Counted from the stretch's first letter, positions 7,871-17,583 are shown. The stretch is 54,350 bases of DNA from Clostridia bacterium (GCA_017518975.1 JAFWTH010000003.1:1-54350), one strand, 5' to 3'. Notes: generated by a model not told the origin, from the letters alone. Translations and numbers: made by a program.

Positions 7871-10045
7871 TCAATCAGATCCGCCCGTCACCGCTCTGAC
7901 GTGCGGAACGGAACGCAGACGGGAAACGATCGAACCGTAGTGATCGCTGTTACGGCAACCGACGGTAAGCGTGATGACAATGTCGTCTTCCGTCCGCTTT
8001 TTCGTGTTTACCGCGACGAGCGTGACCTTCATATCGGCAAGAGTCGTCGTAACGTCAGCGAGGATAGTTATCGTGTTATCTGCAAATACGCGAAGCGTCG
8101 CCTCGTAAAGCCCTTTCGAATGGTCCGAAGCGGCGACCTCGTCCCATCTTACGTTTACGAGTCTGTCGCGGAAAGCGGGATTCTTCATTCCCGATACGAT
8201 ATTCCGGCAATTATGCTTGTGGACCGAAACGCCGTATCCCTTGGTAATGAATCCGACGATCGAATCTCCCGGCAGCGGGTTGCAGCATTTGGCGAATTTC
8301 ACGGCGCACCCGTATTCTCCGTCGACAATGACCCCGCCTGACGAACGAATACGGTCGGGTCTCTGGATCTTGACCTGTTCGGGCTCGGTGATCGGTTCCT
8401 CTTCGGCAGAGTGAACGACTTTTTCGTATTCTTCCTTAAGACGCGACGTGACTTTCGAGATCGGCATCCCGCCGTATCCTATCGCGTTGTACAAGTCGTC
8501 CGGTTCGTGCATTCCGAGCCGTTTTGCGATAGCGGCGACGATCTCCGCCTTGTCCTGATCTTTCGGTCGAACGCGGAACTTTGTGAATTCCCGGTCTATC
8601 TCGGCGCGTCCTACGGCGATATTCTCCGTCCTCTTTTCCCTCTTGAACCACTGACGGATCTTGTTCCTTGCCTCGCCCGTTTTTACGATTTTAAGCCAGT
8701 CGCGGCTCGGGCCGCGCGAGGCGGACGACGTTATTATCTCAACGATATCGCCTGTCTGCGGAACGCGGTCGATCGGAGCGATCATCCCGTTTATCGTTGC
8801 GCCGACCATTTTATTTCCGATTTCCGAATGGATGGCGTACGCAAAATCGATCAGAGTCGAGCCGAGCGGAAGTGCGATAACGTCGCCCTTTGGAGTGAAG
8901 ACGAACGTTTCGTCGTGAAAAATATCGATCTTAAGAGCGTGAAGAAACTCCTCGGAGTCGAACACCCCCTCTTCCGCATCGATGAGTTTCGCGATCCAGG
9001 AAAGTTTCCGGTCGATCTCCTCGCGGCTCTCCTGTCCCGATTTGTATTTCCAGTGCGCCGCCACGCCGTATTCTGCTACGTGGTGCATCTCACGCGTCCT
9101 GATCTGGACCTCAAACGGGATCCCGTCGCGTCCGATGACCGTCGTGTGAAGCGATTGGTACATATTCGGCTTAGGAGTTGAAATATAGTCTTTGAACCGT
9201 CCGGGAATGGATCTGAACAGTTCGTGAATGATGCCGAGAGCGGTATAGCACTCAAGTTCGGTGTCGACGATTATTCTTATCGCGTAAAAGTCGTATATCT
9301 CGTCGAAGCTTTTGTTTTGATTGAACATTTTACGGTATATGGAGTATACCGTTTTGACCCTTCCCTCAAGAGTGAAATGAATGTTGTACTCGCTGAGACG
9401 CTGAGAAATGTACGTTTGTGTTTTCTCGATAAAATCAACGTTTTCGCCGTATTTTTTTCTGATATCTGCGTTTACCTCATCGTAGCCGATGGGATCGAGA
9501 TAATGAAGAGCGAGATTTTCGAGTTCTTGCTTCATTCTCTGCATACCGAGACGGTGAGCAAGAGGCGCATAGACGTGCATCGTTTCCAGAGCGGTCACGC
9601 GTCTTTTTTCCTCCGGCTTTGCGTCAAGAGTACGCATATTGTGAAGTCTGTCGCAAAGTTTGATAAAAATTACTCGAACGTCGCGAGCCATGGCGAGGAG
9701 CATCTTGCGGATGTTCTCGATATGCGCCTCTTCCTTGTCCGTGACGTTTATCTCACGAATCTTTGTCAGCCCGTCAACGAGGGACGAGACCTCTTCTCCG
9801 AAACGTGCGCGGACCTCTTCGATGCTCGTCTTATCGCCGCAATCCTCTAAGGTATCGTGAAGGAGAGCAGCGCAGATGGAGTCTGTGTCAAGCTCGAGCG
9901 ACGCCACGATCTCGGCGACGGCGACCGGATGACAAATATAAGGCTCGCCGCTTACGCGGAACTGGCCCTCATGAAGCTCTTGTGCGTACAAAAACGCATT
10001 CTTTATCTTTTCGACGTCGTACCTCTTCTCCGTCTTCCCGATCAT
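7871..10045 (-). CDS. relA: Bifunctional (p)ppGpp synthetase/hydrolase RelA/SpoT
   Basis: A long RSH enzyme making and degrading the alarmone (p)ppGpp. In order: HD hydrolase (LLHDTLED intact), synthetase (YDFYAIRIIVDTELE, RFKDYISTPKPN, EVQIRTREMH), TGS (FVFTPKGDVIALP), a zinc-finger-like region (AKCCNPLPGDSI) and C-terminal ACT. Both catalytic halves look intact. The first ATG, used here, gives 724 residues but has no good ribosome site. The frame remains open upstream: a perfect AAAGGAGGT at 10116-10124 faces an ACG at 10108, and translation from there would add 21 family-like residues (see findings). The gene follows recJ; the apt gene often between them is absent. Confidence 0.95.
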   Translation of the reverse strand: MIGKTEKRYDVEKIKNAFLYAQELHEGQFRVSGEPYICHPVAVAEIVASLELDTDSICAALLHDTLEDCGDKTSIEEVRARFGEEVSSLVDGLTKIREINVTDKEEAHIENIRKMLLAMARDVRVIFIKLCDRLHNMRTLDAKPEEKRRVTALETMHVYAPLAHRLGMQRMKQELENLALHYLDPIGYDEVNADIRKKYGENVDFIEKTQTYISQRLSEYNIHFTLEGRVKTVYSIYRKMFNQNKSFDEIYDFYAIRIIVDTELECYTALGIIHELFRSIPGRFKDYISTPKPNMYQSLHTTVIGRDGIPFEVQIRTREMHHVAEYGVAAHWKYKSGQESREEIDRKLSWIAKLIDAEEGVFDSEEFLHALKIDIFHDETFVFTPKGDVIALPLGSTLIDFAYAIHSEIGNKMVGATINGMIAPIDRVPQTGDIVEIITSSASRGPSRDWLKIVKTGEARNKIRQWFKREKRTENIAVGRAEIDREFTKFRVRPKDQDKAEIVAAIAKRLGMHEPDDLYNAIGYGGMPISKVTSRLKEEYEKVVHSAEEEPITEPEQVKIQRPDRIRSSGGVIVDGEYGCAVKFAKCCNPLPGDSIVGFITKGYGVSVHKHNCRNIVSGMKNPAFRDRLVNVRWDEVAASDHSKGLYEATLRVFADNTITILADVTTTLADMKVTLVAVNTKKRTEDDIVITLTVGCRNSDHYGSIVSRLRSVPHVRAVTGGSD

Positions 10046-10130
10046 GGTGAGAAGCCCCGAGATAAGGGCAAATTCGCCGCCCGCAGCTACTGTGTTTTTC
10101 TTTTCCGTTGTGAGGACCTCCTTTCCGCGA

Positions 10131-12320
10131 TCAGGCGCGGAGTTCGTTCCTGATCTTTCTGAGTATGCCCGATTTGTCGAGCGACGTTTTGTTCTTTACG
10201 GAAACGTCACTGAACGAAAAAACGTCGGGCGCGCCCGCCGCCTCATCTACCCCGATGAGGTTGAGTTCGCGGAAAACCATAATTATTGTTTTAAGTTTGA
10301 CATACGACAAGTTGAAACCGCGCGTCATGAGCAGATGGCGAAGCGCTCTGATACTGAACACCCGGTGATCGAAGCGCAGTTCTTTTTGCAGAGTCGAGTA
10401 AACCGCTGCGAAATCGTCGCGAACGGGAACGGATGATGATCTTTCCTCCGTTGTCAGACCGACCTCACCGATCCTTGACGAAAGTAAGGCGTCGTAAATC
10501 TTCTTCTCCCTTTCCTCCTCCGCCGCGACCGCCTCGGAAAGCCGGATATCCCGAACAATCATCTGAAGGTTCCGCATCCCTCCAAACTCGTTGATATCGA
10601 GATTGAACAAAACGTCGACCGTGTCTCCGGGATATAAATCGATGTCTCCTATACTTTTCCTGAAGCACATCGCAGTGACGGTGACATCGCCGCTTTGAAG
10701 CAGAAGTCTCGTGTGTTTGCCTCCTCCGACAAGCGATTCGTCAGCGACGTACGCGTCTTTCAAATAAAACAAAGGAACGGGGTTTTTTACTCCGTAAGGT
10801 TCAAAGAGATAAAGCTCCTCGGCAAGTCTCATATTGATATCCCCGGACGTCAGTTCAAGGTCCGCTTCAATCGAGGCACCTGAGCCGTCCGCCCGAATTC
10901 CGTTCTTTTTTACCGTTTCGTTTATCCTTTTTCTGAAAGCATCAAGATTGCCGCGCTTTACCGCGAGACCTGCCGCAAGCTCGTGTCCGCCGTATTTTTC
11001 AAGCAGATCGGAGCACTCCGCAAGCGCGCCTACGAGATTGACTCCCTTGACGCTTCTTCCGGATCCTTTCCCAATATCGTCTTCTCCTCCGTCGTTCCCC
11101 TCTCCCTCGAAAGAAACGAGGATGGAAGAACGTCCGAAACGTTCTGTGATACGCGACGCGACGATCCCGATGATACCGTGATGCCACCTGTCGCTTGACA
11201 GGACTATGACCGGATCGTCGTCCGGGATCCCTTCCGCTTCGATCATCCCGTACGCTTCGGTCACGATCTCGTTTTCCGTCCCCTGTCTTTCCCTGTTTAT
11301 TTCGCAGAGAGCGGCTGCGAGTTCTTCCGCCTTGTCCGGGTCATCCGTTGTAAAGAGCTCGACGGCAGTCGATGCGTCCTGCATCCTGCCCGCCGCGTTG
11401 ATCCTCGGCGCGAGAGTGAATCCTATGTATCCCGCAGTTATTTTGCGTTTGCCGTTCGTTCTTCCCTCGGAAGCAGCGCGAATGAGAGATTCTATGGCGG
11501 GACGCGTACCCCGTTCAATTAGCTTTAAGCCGTAACTTATTATCAGACGGTTTTCATCCGTAACGGGCATTACGTCCGCAATCGTTCCTATAGCGACAAG
11601 ATCGCAATACTCCGCGGCGACTCGCCTGACGCAATCGGTCAGCGTATCCTCGGGACACAGTACCGTCTCAACGGCGCACATCAGTTTGAATACAACGCCG
11701 ACTCCCGCAAGTTCGTCAAACGGATAATCGCAGTCGTCCCTTCTCGGATTGACCACGGCTGCGGCGTCAGGCAAAATGCCCTGACACTCGTGGTGATCGG
11801 TCAGAACGACGTCGATCCCGAGTTCGCCGGCCGCTTTGATCTCCTCTGCCGCGGTAATACCCGTGTCGACCGTTATGATGAGATCGCAACCTTCCTCCGC
11901 AAGTCTCTCGATCACGCCGACCGACATACCGTATCCGTCACGGTCTCTTTTAGGGATATAGTATCCCGCGTTTCCTCCGCGTTCCCTCAGGTAGAGCAAT
12001 AGCGCGGAAACTGACGTCACTCCGTCGACGTCGTAATCACCGTAAACGACGATCCGCTCGCCTGCCGTAAGGGCGTCGGCGACGCGATCCGCTGCGAGTC
12101 TCATATCTTTCATGAGGAACGGATCGTAAAGCTGTTCCTCTTTCTTCATAATGAACCGTTCGGCATCCGCAGGAGTCCTGCACCCGCGGTCCGCGAGAAG
12201 TTTCGCCGCGGGAACTGAAAGGTCGAGTTCCTCGGAGATCACTCTCGCCTCCCGGTCTTCTCTTGCATCGGCGGCAGTGGCTCTCACTTTCCACTCCGCC
12301 CGTGTTGATCCGGTCATCAT
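10131..12320 (-). CDS. recJ: Single-stranded-DNA-specific exonuclease RecJ
   Basis: A 729-residue RecJ, a 5'-3' single-strand DNA exonuclease of recombination and mismatch repair. The DHH-family motifs are seen: VVYGDYDVDGVTS (motif I), VDTGI, VLTDHHE (DHH) and, in DHHA1, KYGGHELAAGL. An OB-fold (about 470-590) and a C-terminal region of about 140 residues that is common in Firmicutes follow. The tandem ATG start has GAGGTGA three bases before it and overlaps the end of the RseC-like gene by four bases. RecJ-RelA adjacency is typical of Firmicutes. Confidence 0.95.
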   Translation of the reverse strand: MMTGSTRAEWKVRATAADAREDREARVISEELDLSVPAAKLLADRGCRTPADAERFIMKKEEQLYDPFLMKDMRLAADRVADALTAGERIVVYGDYDVDGVTSVSALLLYLRERGGNAGYYIPKRDRDGYGMSVGVIERLAEEGCDLIITVDTGITAAEEIKAAGELGIDVVLTDHHECQGILPDAAAVVNPRRDDCDYPFDELAGVGVVFKLMCAVETVLCPEDTLTDCVRRVAAEYCDLVAIGTIADVMPVTDENRLIISYGLKLIERGTRPAIESLIRAASEGRTNGKRKITAGYIGFTLAPRINAAGRMQDASTAVELFTTDDPDKAEELAAALCEINRERQGTENEIVTEAYGMIEAEGIPDDDPVIVLSSDRWHHGIIGIVASRITERFGRSSILVSFEGEGNDGGEDDIGKGSGRSVKGVNLVGALAECSDLLEKYGGHELAAGLAVKRGNLDAFRKRINETVKKNGIRADGSGASIEADLELTSGDINMRLAEELYLFEPYGVKNPVPLFYLKDAYVADESLVGGGKHTRLLLQSGDVTVTAMCFRKSIGDIDLYPGDTVDVLFNLDINEFGGMRNLQMIVRDIRLSEAVAAEEEREKKIYDALLSSRIGEVGLTTEERSSSVPVRDDFAAVYSTLQKELRFDHRVFSIRALRHLLMTRGFNLSYVKLKTIIMVFRELNLIGVDEAAGAPDVFSFSDVSVKNKTSLDKSGILRKIRNELRA

Positions 12321-12799
12321 CCGTCACCTCTTTCGCTGTCTTTCTGTCGTTCGTCCTCCGCATCGCGGACGATCCTGACGATCGCCACTTCGGGGCGGCG
12401 CTTTTTTGCCGCCCGTTCTGCGATAAGAACGACCGCTAAGGAAACGGCAAGTCCCGCGCCTGCGCTTATGAGCGCCGCGGTAACCGAACCGGATAAACTG
12501 ACGACAAGATAATACGATCCGAGTGCCAATATCAAAGGAAGAATGAAAACGAGAAAAGCATGAAGCAGTACCGTACCCGTCGGCGTCGATATTTCGACCA
12601 GATCGCCCGTCTTCGCCCCTATCAGATTATCCGCGCGTGTGCGCATAGATTCACCGTGCGAGAAAAGACCGCCCACAGTGCATTCTCCTCCGCAATCGCG
12701 GCCCGTACATCCCTCGCACATAGTAGATCTCGCCGCCTCGACCGTCGCCGAGACGCCGTCCGTATCGATCACTCTTGCAAACTGTTCCGTTTTAATCAC
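12317..12799 (-). CDS. RseC/SoxR-reducing-like membrane protein
   Basis: A membrane protein of about 160 residues of the RseC/MucC (SoxR_reducing) family. The N-terminal cysteine cluster (CEGCTGRDCGGEC, about residues 28-40) and two membrane helices (VLLHAFLVFILPLILALGSY; ALISAGAGLAVSLAVVLIAE) are the family layout; such proteins take part in redox handling, e.g. with Rnf/SoxR. The open frame starts at 12853 inside the upstream gene; a GTG at 12799, shortly after that gene's stop, fits better, but the ribosome site is not clear-cut and an ATT is also possible. Its neighbour is a flavoprotein, which may be a partner; that is inference. Confidence 0.8.
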   Translation of the reverse strand: MIKTEQFARVIDTDGVSATVEAARSTMCEGCTGRDCGGECTVGGLFSHGESMRTRADNLIGAKTGDLVEISTPTGTVLLHAFLVFILPLILALGSYYLVVSLSGSVTAALISAGAGLAVSLAVVLIAERAAKKRRPEVAIVRIVRDAEDERQKDSERGDG

Positions 12800-12815
12800 T
12801 TCCTTTCCCTGAAGA

Positions 12816-14435
12816 TCACGCCGGTGAAAAACGCGATATGATCGCGCGGGCAACGCGAAGACCGTCGACCGCAGCGCTTACTATCCCGCCGGCGTATCCG
12901 GCTCCTTCTCCACACGGATAGACGTTTCTGACGCCTATCGCCTCATAAGTCTCGCTCCTGAGGATCCTTACGGGAGAAGAAGTCCGCGTCTCCACGCCGG
13001 TAAGCGGGATCCCGCCCGACGCGAAACCGGGGATCTTTCTGTCAAACGACCGCAGACCGCGGTCAAGCATATCTCCGATAAACGAAGGTAAAACCGAACG
13101 GACGTCCGTCGGCGTGACCCTTCCTCCCATATATGTCGGAATGACCGATCCGAGTTTTTTCGACGGTGTGCGATCAAAGAAGTCACCGATGAGCTGAACG
13201 GGAGCATAGTAATTTCCTCCGCCCGCTCTGTATGCCGCTTTCTCCATCGAGCGCTGAAAATCGATCGCGCCGTCCGGAGTACCGCCGTAATCTCCCGGCA
13301 AAACCGAAACGGCAAGCGCTGAGTTGGCGCACCTGCCGTCGCGTCCTCTGTTGCTCATCCCGTTCGTTACGACGCCGCCTTCCTCGTCAGACGCCGCAAC
13401 AACGACGCCCCCCGGACACATGCAGAAAGAATACACTCCTCTGTCGCCCTCACGAAAAGAGAGCGAATACTCCGCGTGAGGGAGAACTCCGTCCTCCGCA
13501 AGATCACCGTACATCGCCCGATCGAGCCACGACTGATCGTGTTCGATCCTGACGCCGCACGAAAATGCTTTCGGAACAACGTCGAATCCGCCCGCCATCA
13601 GTTCCCGGTACGTATCCCTGGCGCTGTGTCCCACGGCGAGCACCAGGGCAGAGGCGTTTATCCTCTCCCCGCCCGCAGCCGGTTTGCCTCCCGACATTGA
13701 TAATGCAGTATCGTAAAAAATCTCCCCGCCCGCTTCACGGACACGCCGATCCGCGTTTTCAACGACACGGCGGAGTATATCGGTACCGATGTGCGGTTTC
13801 GCCTGCCACAAAACGTCCTCCGGCGCGCCGAGTCCGTAAAGACGTTTCAAAACGTACGACACCGCGGGATCGTTGATCCTCGTGGTGAGTTTCCCGTCGG
13901 AAAACGTGCCTGCGCCGCCTGCTCCGAACTGAACGTTGCAGTTCGTATCGAGAGATCCGCCCGAGAGGAACGACTCGACTTTCCTCACCCGGTCCGCGAC
14001 GCATGAACCGCGTTCGAAAACGACGGGTCGGTAACCGCGTTCCGCCAATTCAAGCGCACAGAACATCCCGGCCGGACCGAAACCCGCGATCACTATCCTT
14101 CCTTCCGCTTTCTCGCTTCCGGGTATCGCGTCGAATGAAGGCTTCCTGTATAGTTTTGCGCCCGACCCGATAAGTTTTTCGTATTCGGAATCTGTCGCAG
14201 CGCCTACGTCGGCGCAGACTGAATAAACGAATTTTACCGATCCTTTTTTTCTTGCGTCGATCGATTTTTTATGAATGCGGACGAGGTCCGGTTTTCTGCC
14301 GATCATTTTTACAATGATACCGGACGCGATCCGCCCTGCCTCCGCATCGCAATCGGTCCCCCTTTTCGCCTCCGCGGCGGGGACCGAAACGTTTTCTATT
14401 ATAACTCTGCCCGAAAATCTGTGATCCGCAGTCAA
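12816..14435 (-). CDS. NAD(P)/FAD-dependent protein (COG2509-type)
   Basis: A 539-residue flavoprotein like the conserved 'FAD-dependent protein' of Firmicutes. A variable N-terminal domain (about 1-105) precedes the dinucleotide fold GFGPAGMFCALELAERG; CNVQFGAGGAGTFSDGKLTT is a strong family signature, and the C-terminal FAD contact region contains YPCGEGAGYAGGIVSAAVDG. The reaction is unknown. Its ATG overlaps the cdaR stop (ATGA), so the two are probably cotranslated. Placement inside the c-di-AMP operon, where glmM is usually found, is notable. Confidence 0.9.
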   Translation of the reverse strand: MTADHRFSGRVIIENVSVPAAEAKRGTDCDAEAGRIASGIIVKMIGRKPDLVRIHKKSIDARKKGSVKFVYSVCADVGAATDSEYEKLIGSGAKLYRKPSFDAIPGSEKAEGRIVIAGFGPAGMFCALELAERGYRPVVFERGSCVADRVRKVESFLSGGSLDTNCNVQFGAGGAGTFSDGKLTTRINDPAVSYVLKRLYGLGAPEDVLWQAKPHIGTDILRRVVENADRRVREAGGEIFYDTALSMSGGKPAAGGERINASALVLAVGHSARDTYRELMAGGFDVVPKAFSCGVRIEHDQSWLDRAMYGDLAEDGVLPHAEYSLSFREGDRGVYSFCMCPGGVVVAASDEEGGVVTNGMSNRGRDGRCANSALAVSVLPGDYGGTPDGAIDFQRSMEKAAYRAGGGNYYAPVQLIGDFFDRTPSKKLGSVIPTYMGGRVTPTDVRSVLPSFIGDMLDRGLRSFDRKIPGFASGGIPLTGVETRTSSPVRILRSETYEAIGVRNVYPCGEGAGYAGGIVSAAVDGLRVARAIISRFSPA

Positions 14436-15724
14436 CTTATCTTCACCTGAACACTGTACGTTCCCACCTCGAATACGCCATCGGCTTCTTCGGACTCGAC
14501 AACGACCGCCGCGGGTCTCACTACGGTCCCGGTACTCCCGGCATCATATCCGGTCATATCCACCGTAAGATACACGTTCCTGTCGGTCACGGAGGCAAGC
14601 TGTTCTTTCGTTCCGCGAAGCGTAACGTTTACGCTCTCGTCGATCACTTCGCACTTTACGGACGAATCCGCGCCGGTAACGGTTATCTTATCGACGACGA
14701 GTTCTTTTGTAATGATCGACGGCGAAATTTCAACGTTTACCGTTACTTCTCCGTTCTCGGAATCAAGAGAAAGCTTTGATGAGATCTCCGGCGTAACCGT
14801 GAACGAATAACTGTTGGTCGTGATCGTCTTTTCGTCTATCGTGATGGGAATGATCGCGGAATCGGAGGCGATGTCCTTCTCGTCTCCCGTCACCGTCAGA
14901 ACTGACGGAGTAAGCGTCACCGATACGCCGTCCTCCGGAAGAAGACCGTACCTGAATCTGTACGGGACCTTGAGTTCGGCGGTCTGAAGAACGGGAACGG
15001 AGACGTCCACTTCCGTCGGAGAACACTTCAGATAATCCATTGTGACGACCGCTCCGAGACTGTCCGTGAATGTGATCGGATATATCGCGGAGAATGAGGA
15101 CGTTTTGCCCGTCATATCTATTACGACCTGCGCCTCGTTTATTCCGTTCACCTTACCCGCGGGACCCTCAACCGTTACGGAATCAAATCCGAACTCGATT
15201 TTTCCGAGTTTGTAGTCCTGAGGAAGAATGAGATTGGGGAGTTTCTCTTTTATCGGGATTGATCTTGACACGGTTTCGTCCGCGTAAACAGAAACGGTCC
15301 CGGGATCGGTACCGGAAAGTGTGAGTCCGGCCGGGAGATCTACAACGACGGGAAGCTGGATCTTGCCGGCTTCTTTTATTTTTGAAACGTCGACGGTCGC
15401 GCTGACGTCGCCGGGGGACAGTTTTGCTATGAGCGATTTTTTTCCGGAGACGGTAACGTCGACCGTCACGCCTTCTCCGCTGTATACGGAGAGGCCGGTT
15501 TTCTCGCCGAGCACGTCCAACCCATCCAGTTTGACTTCGATCCCGTTTACCGTTTCCGTATAAGTCGGGCTCTCCGCCTGCATGACGTACATCCAGAGCG
15601 CAAGCGCGCCGAGAAGGCACAGCACCGCGGGGATCACGGTCCTGAGAACGGTTTTCCTCGCGCGTTTTCGGACCCCGTCCGTCTTTTCAACGTTTCTCGG
15701 GAGGGCGGAATCATTCTTTTTCAT
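14432..15724 (-). CDS. cdaR: c-di-AMP cyclase regulator CdaR (YbbR domains)
   Basis: A 430-residue protein with a short basic cytoplasmic N-terminus, one membrane helix (TVIPAVLCLLGALALWMYV, about 29-48) and an extracytoplasmic part of about four YbbR-type beta repeats (SGKKSLIAKL, VEGPAGKVNGI, TVTGDEKDIA and VTLRGTKEQLA mark successive repeats). CdaR binds and modulates the diadenylate cyclase CdaA. The frame is open to 15787, but GGGGGGAG seven bases before the ATG at 15724, right after the cdaA stop, decides the start. glmM, the usual third gene, does not follow. Confidence 0.92.
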   Translation of the reverse strand: MKKNDSALPRNVEKTDGVRKRARKTVLRTVIPAVLCLLGALALWMYVMQAESPTYTETVNGIEVKLDGLDVLGEKTGLSVYSGEGVTVDVTVSGKKSLIAKLSPGDVSATVDVSKIKEAGKIQLPVVVDLPAGLTLSGTDPGTVSVYADETVSRSIPIKEKLPNLILPQDYKLGKIEFGFDSVTVEGPAGKVNGINEAQVVIDMTGKTSSFSAIYPITFTDSLGAVVTMDYLKCSPTEVDVSVPVLQTAELKVPYRFRYGLLPEDGVSVTLTPSVLTVTGDEKDIASDSAIIPITIDEKTITTNSYSFTVTPEISSKLSLDSENGEVTVNVEISPSIITKELVVDKITVTGADSSVKCEVIDESVNVTLRGTKEQLASVTDRNVYLTVDMTGYDAGSTGTVVRPAAVVVESEEADGVFEVGTYSVQVKIS

Positions 15725-15725
15725 T

Positions 15726-16625
15726 TCAGTTCTCCCCCCTCTCGTCAGATTCTCCGGTGCTTTCTTCGTTTCCGTCTTTTTTCGCAAATTTTGAGCGGAT
15801 CTTTCCTATAAGTCCGACCCCTCCGCGGGAATCGGAATCCGTTTCCAGATAATATCCGAGTTTCCGGCGCAGCGACGCACCGCTGTATCCTCGCGTGAGA
15901 TTGCCGTCAACGGCAAGGGAGATCTTTCCGGTCTCCTCCGAGACGACGACGACGACTGCGTCGCTGTTCTCGCTCATACCGATCGCCGCTCTGTGACGCG
16001 TGCCGAGATCCTTGACTATATCGGGATTCGATGAGATAGGAAGGACGCATCCCGCGGCGTGTATCCTGCCTCCGCGAATTATGACCGCTCCGTCGTGAAG
16101 AGGAGCTTTATTGTAAAAAATATTCCTAAGTAAAAATGAACTCGGCTCCGCGTCGATCACCGTCCCGGTCAGGACGAGATCGCCGAGCATGGTCTCCCGT
16201 TCGATCACTATGAGCGCCCCGGTCTTCGTCTCCGAAAGTCCCGCGGCGGCCTCCGATACGCTTTCAACGACGCGGGCGAGATCGCCGCGTTTCTGCGACG
16301 CGATGCTCCGGATTCCCTTTATAGGCTGAGCGCCCATTTTCTCAAGCACGGAACGGAGCTCGGGCTGAAAGATTATCGCTACGATTATGAGGCCGACCTG
16401 AAAGACGTTCTGCAGGAGAAACTGCATAACGTACATTCCGGTCAGTTCGCTGATTATTTTAAGAGCGATGAGCAGTACGATGCCCAATACGAGTTTTCCC
16501 GCCCTTCTGTCGCGGAGAAACACGTAGATATAAAAAATGAGAACCGAGACCAGTAAAATATCGATCACGTCGGCGATCGTGATCATCTGTAACGTCCGCA
16601 GGCAGCCGTCAAAGAATTCCTGCAT
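15726..16625 (-). CDS. cdaA: Diadenylate cyclase CdaA
   Basis: A 299-residue membrane-bound diadenylate cyclase making c-di-AMP, which controls potassium and osmolyte homeostasis and cell-wall integrity. Three N-terminal membrane helices precede the DAC domain, whose catalytic DGA (HDGAVIIRGG) and RHR (GTRHRAAIGMSE) motifs are both intact. AAGGAGA before the ATG at 16625 decides against the earlier ATG at 16649. It is first in the long minus-strand operon, with a good promoter 40 bases upstream and cdaR overlapping closely behind. Confidence 0.96.
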   Translation of the reverse strand: MQEFFDGCLRTLQMITIADVIDILLVSVLIFYIYVFLRDRRAGKLVLGIVLLIALKIISELTGMYVMQFLLQNVFQVGLIIVAIIFQPELRSVLEKMGAQPIKGIRSIASQKRGDLARVVESVSEAAAGLSETKTGALIVIERETMLGDLVLTGTVIDAEPSSFLLRNIFYNKAPLHDGAVIIRGGRIHAAGCVLPISSNPDIVKDLGTRHRAAIGMSENSDAVVVVVSEETGKISLAVDGNLTRGYSGASLRRKLGYYLETDSDSRGGVGLIGKIRSKFAKKDGNEESTGESDERGEN

Positions 16626-16664
16626 TTTACGTCTCCTTATATGTGACAATATTAACCCGAATAT

Positions 16665-16693
16665 ATTATATCACACTATATATTGTTTTTCAA
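16665..16693 (-). promoter_or_regulatory. Sigma-A-type promoter of the cdaA operon
   Basis: Minus strand TTGAAA, 17-base spacer, TATAAT, ending 40 bases before the cdaA start. It is probably the main promoter for the cdaA-to-divIC gene train. Confidence 0.8.
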
Positions 16694-16783
16694 CGGCAAA
16701 ATTGGCGTGTCAGCACGGTACGGATGGTGCATTTTTTACAATAACGGGGAGACTGCCGATACATATTTTTTAACTGCTCATAC

Positions 16784-16812
16784 TTTCAATCCGTAAAAAA
16801 ATGATGTATAAT
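16784..16812 (+). promoter_or_regulatory. Probable promoter of the ATPase-korDABC operon
   Basis: A perfect TATAAT at 16807-16812 with a weak -35 (TTTCAA at 16784) 17 bases upstream, 48 bases before the GTG start. The rest of the 235-base divergent gap holds nothing else I recognise. Confidence 0.55.
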
Positions 16813-16860
16813 TATTGAAAAGTCAAAACACGCGCCGCGCCGCGCCGATCGGAGGTCACA

Positions 16861-17547
16861 GTGACTACAAAAAACCGCGCGCCGGCTGTCACCGTCATCT
16901 GCGGTCACTACGGTGCAGGAAAAACGAACGTCGCAGTCAATTTCGCGATCGACGCACGGGGCACAGGTCTTCCCGTGTATCTCGCGGACGCCGATATCGT
17001 CAACCCCTATTTCAGAGCGGCCGACGCCGCTGAAATGCTGTGTGGATACGGCGTTGAGCCTCTGATCCCTCTTTTTGCGAACTCGAACGTCGATATCCCC
17101 GCTCTTCCGCCCATGCTCACATCTCTGCTTGAAGGAAACGGAAATGAGATAATATTCATCGACGTCGGAGGAGACGACGGATCAGTGGTTCTCGGCAGAT
17201 ATGCTGAGGCGATCCGCAGGCGCGGGTACGAGATGTTTTTCGTCATCAACAGATACAGACCGCTCACCGCGCGTCCGGAAGACGCGGCAGAGTGCGCGCG
17301 GGAAATAGAGTCCGCGTCGGGACTCAAAGTCACCGGCATCGTAAATAACTCTTCGCTCGGAGAAGAAACGACCGCGGATGATATTCTGGGATCGATCGGC
17401 TACGCGGAGGCGACCGCCCGCATCATGGGGGTCCCGCTGATCGGTCACACGTATATTCCGGATATCACGGGACAGTTCTCCGGCGATCCGAGATTTGGCG
17501 GACTGACTCTCATTCCGATGAGACGTGCCACAAAAGCTTTATTCTGA
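16861..17547 (+). CDS. P-loop ATPase (ParA/CobQ-like) encoded with 2-oxoacid oxidoreductase
   Basis: A 228-residue P-loop NTPase. Walker A is GHYGAGKT at residues 15-22, with the switch-like region LADADIVNPYFR at about 41-52 and IIFIDVGGDDG as Walker B. This resembles CobQ/CobB/MinD/ParA ATPases but lacks the deviant-lysine KGGxGKT form. The GTG start has GGAGG five bases upstream. Its substrate is unknown. It is first in an operon with korDABC, so a role in maturation or cluster delivery for that enzyme is possible but unproven. Confidence 0.8.
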   Translation: MTTKNRAPAVTVICGHYGAGKTNVAVNFAIDARGTGLPVYLADADIVNPYFRAADAAEMLCGYGVEPLIPLFANSNVDIPALPPMLTSLLEGNGNEIIFIDVGGDDGSVVLGRYAEAIRRRGYEMFFVINRYRPLTARPEDAAECAREIESASGLKVTGIVNNSSLGEETTADDILGSIGYAEATARIMGVPLIGHTYIPDITGQFSGDPRFGGLTLIPMRRATKALF

Positions 17548-17583
17548 TAATTCGCGCCAAAGGCGGCGCTTTTGGAGGTTTCA

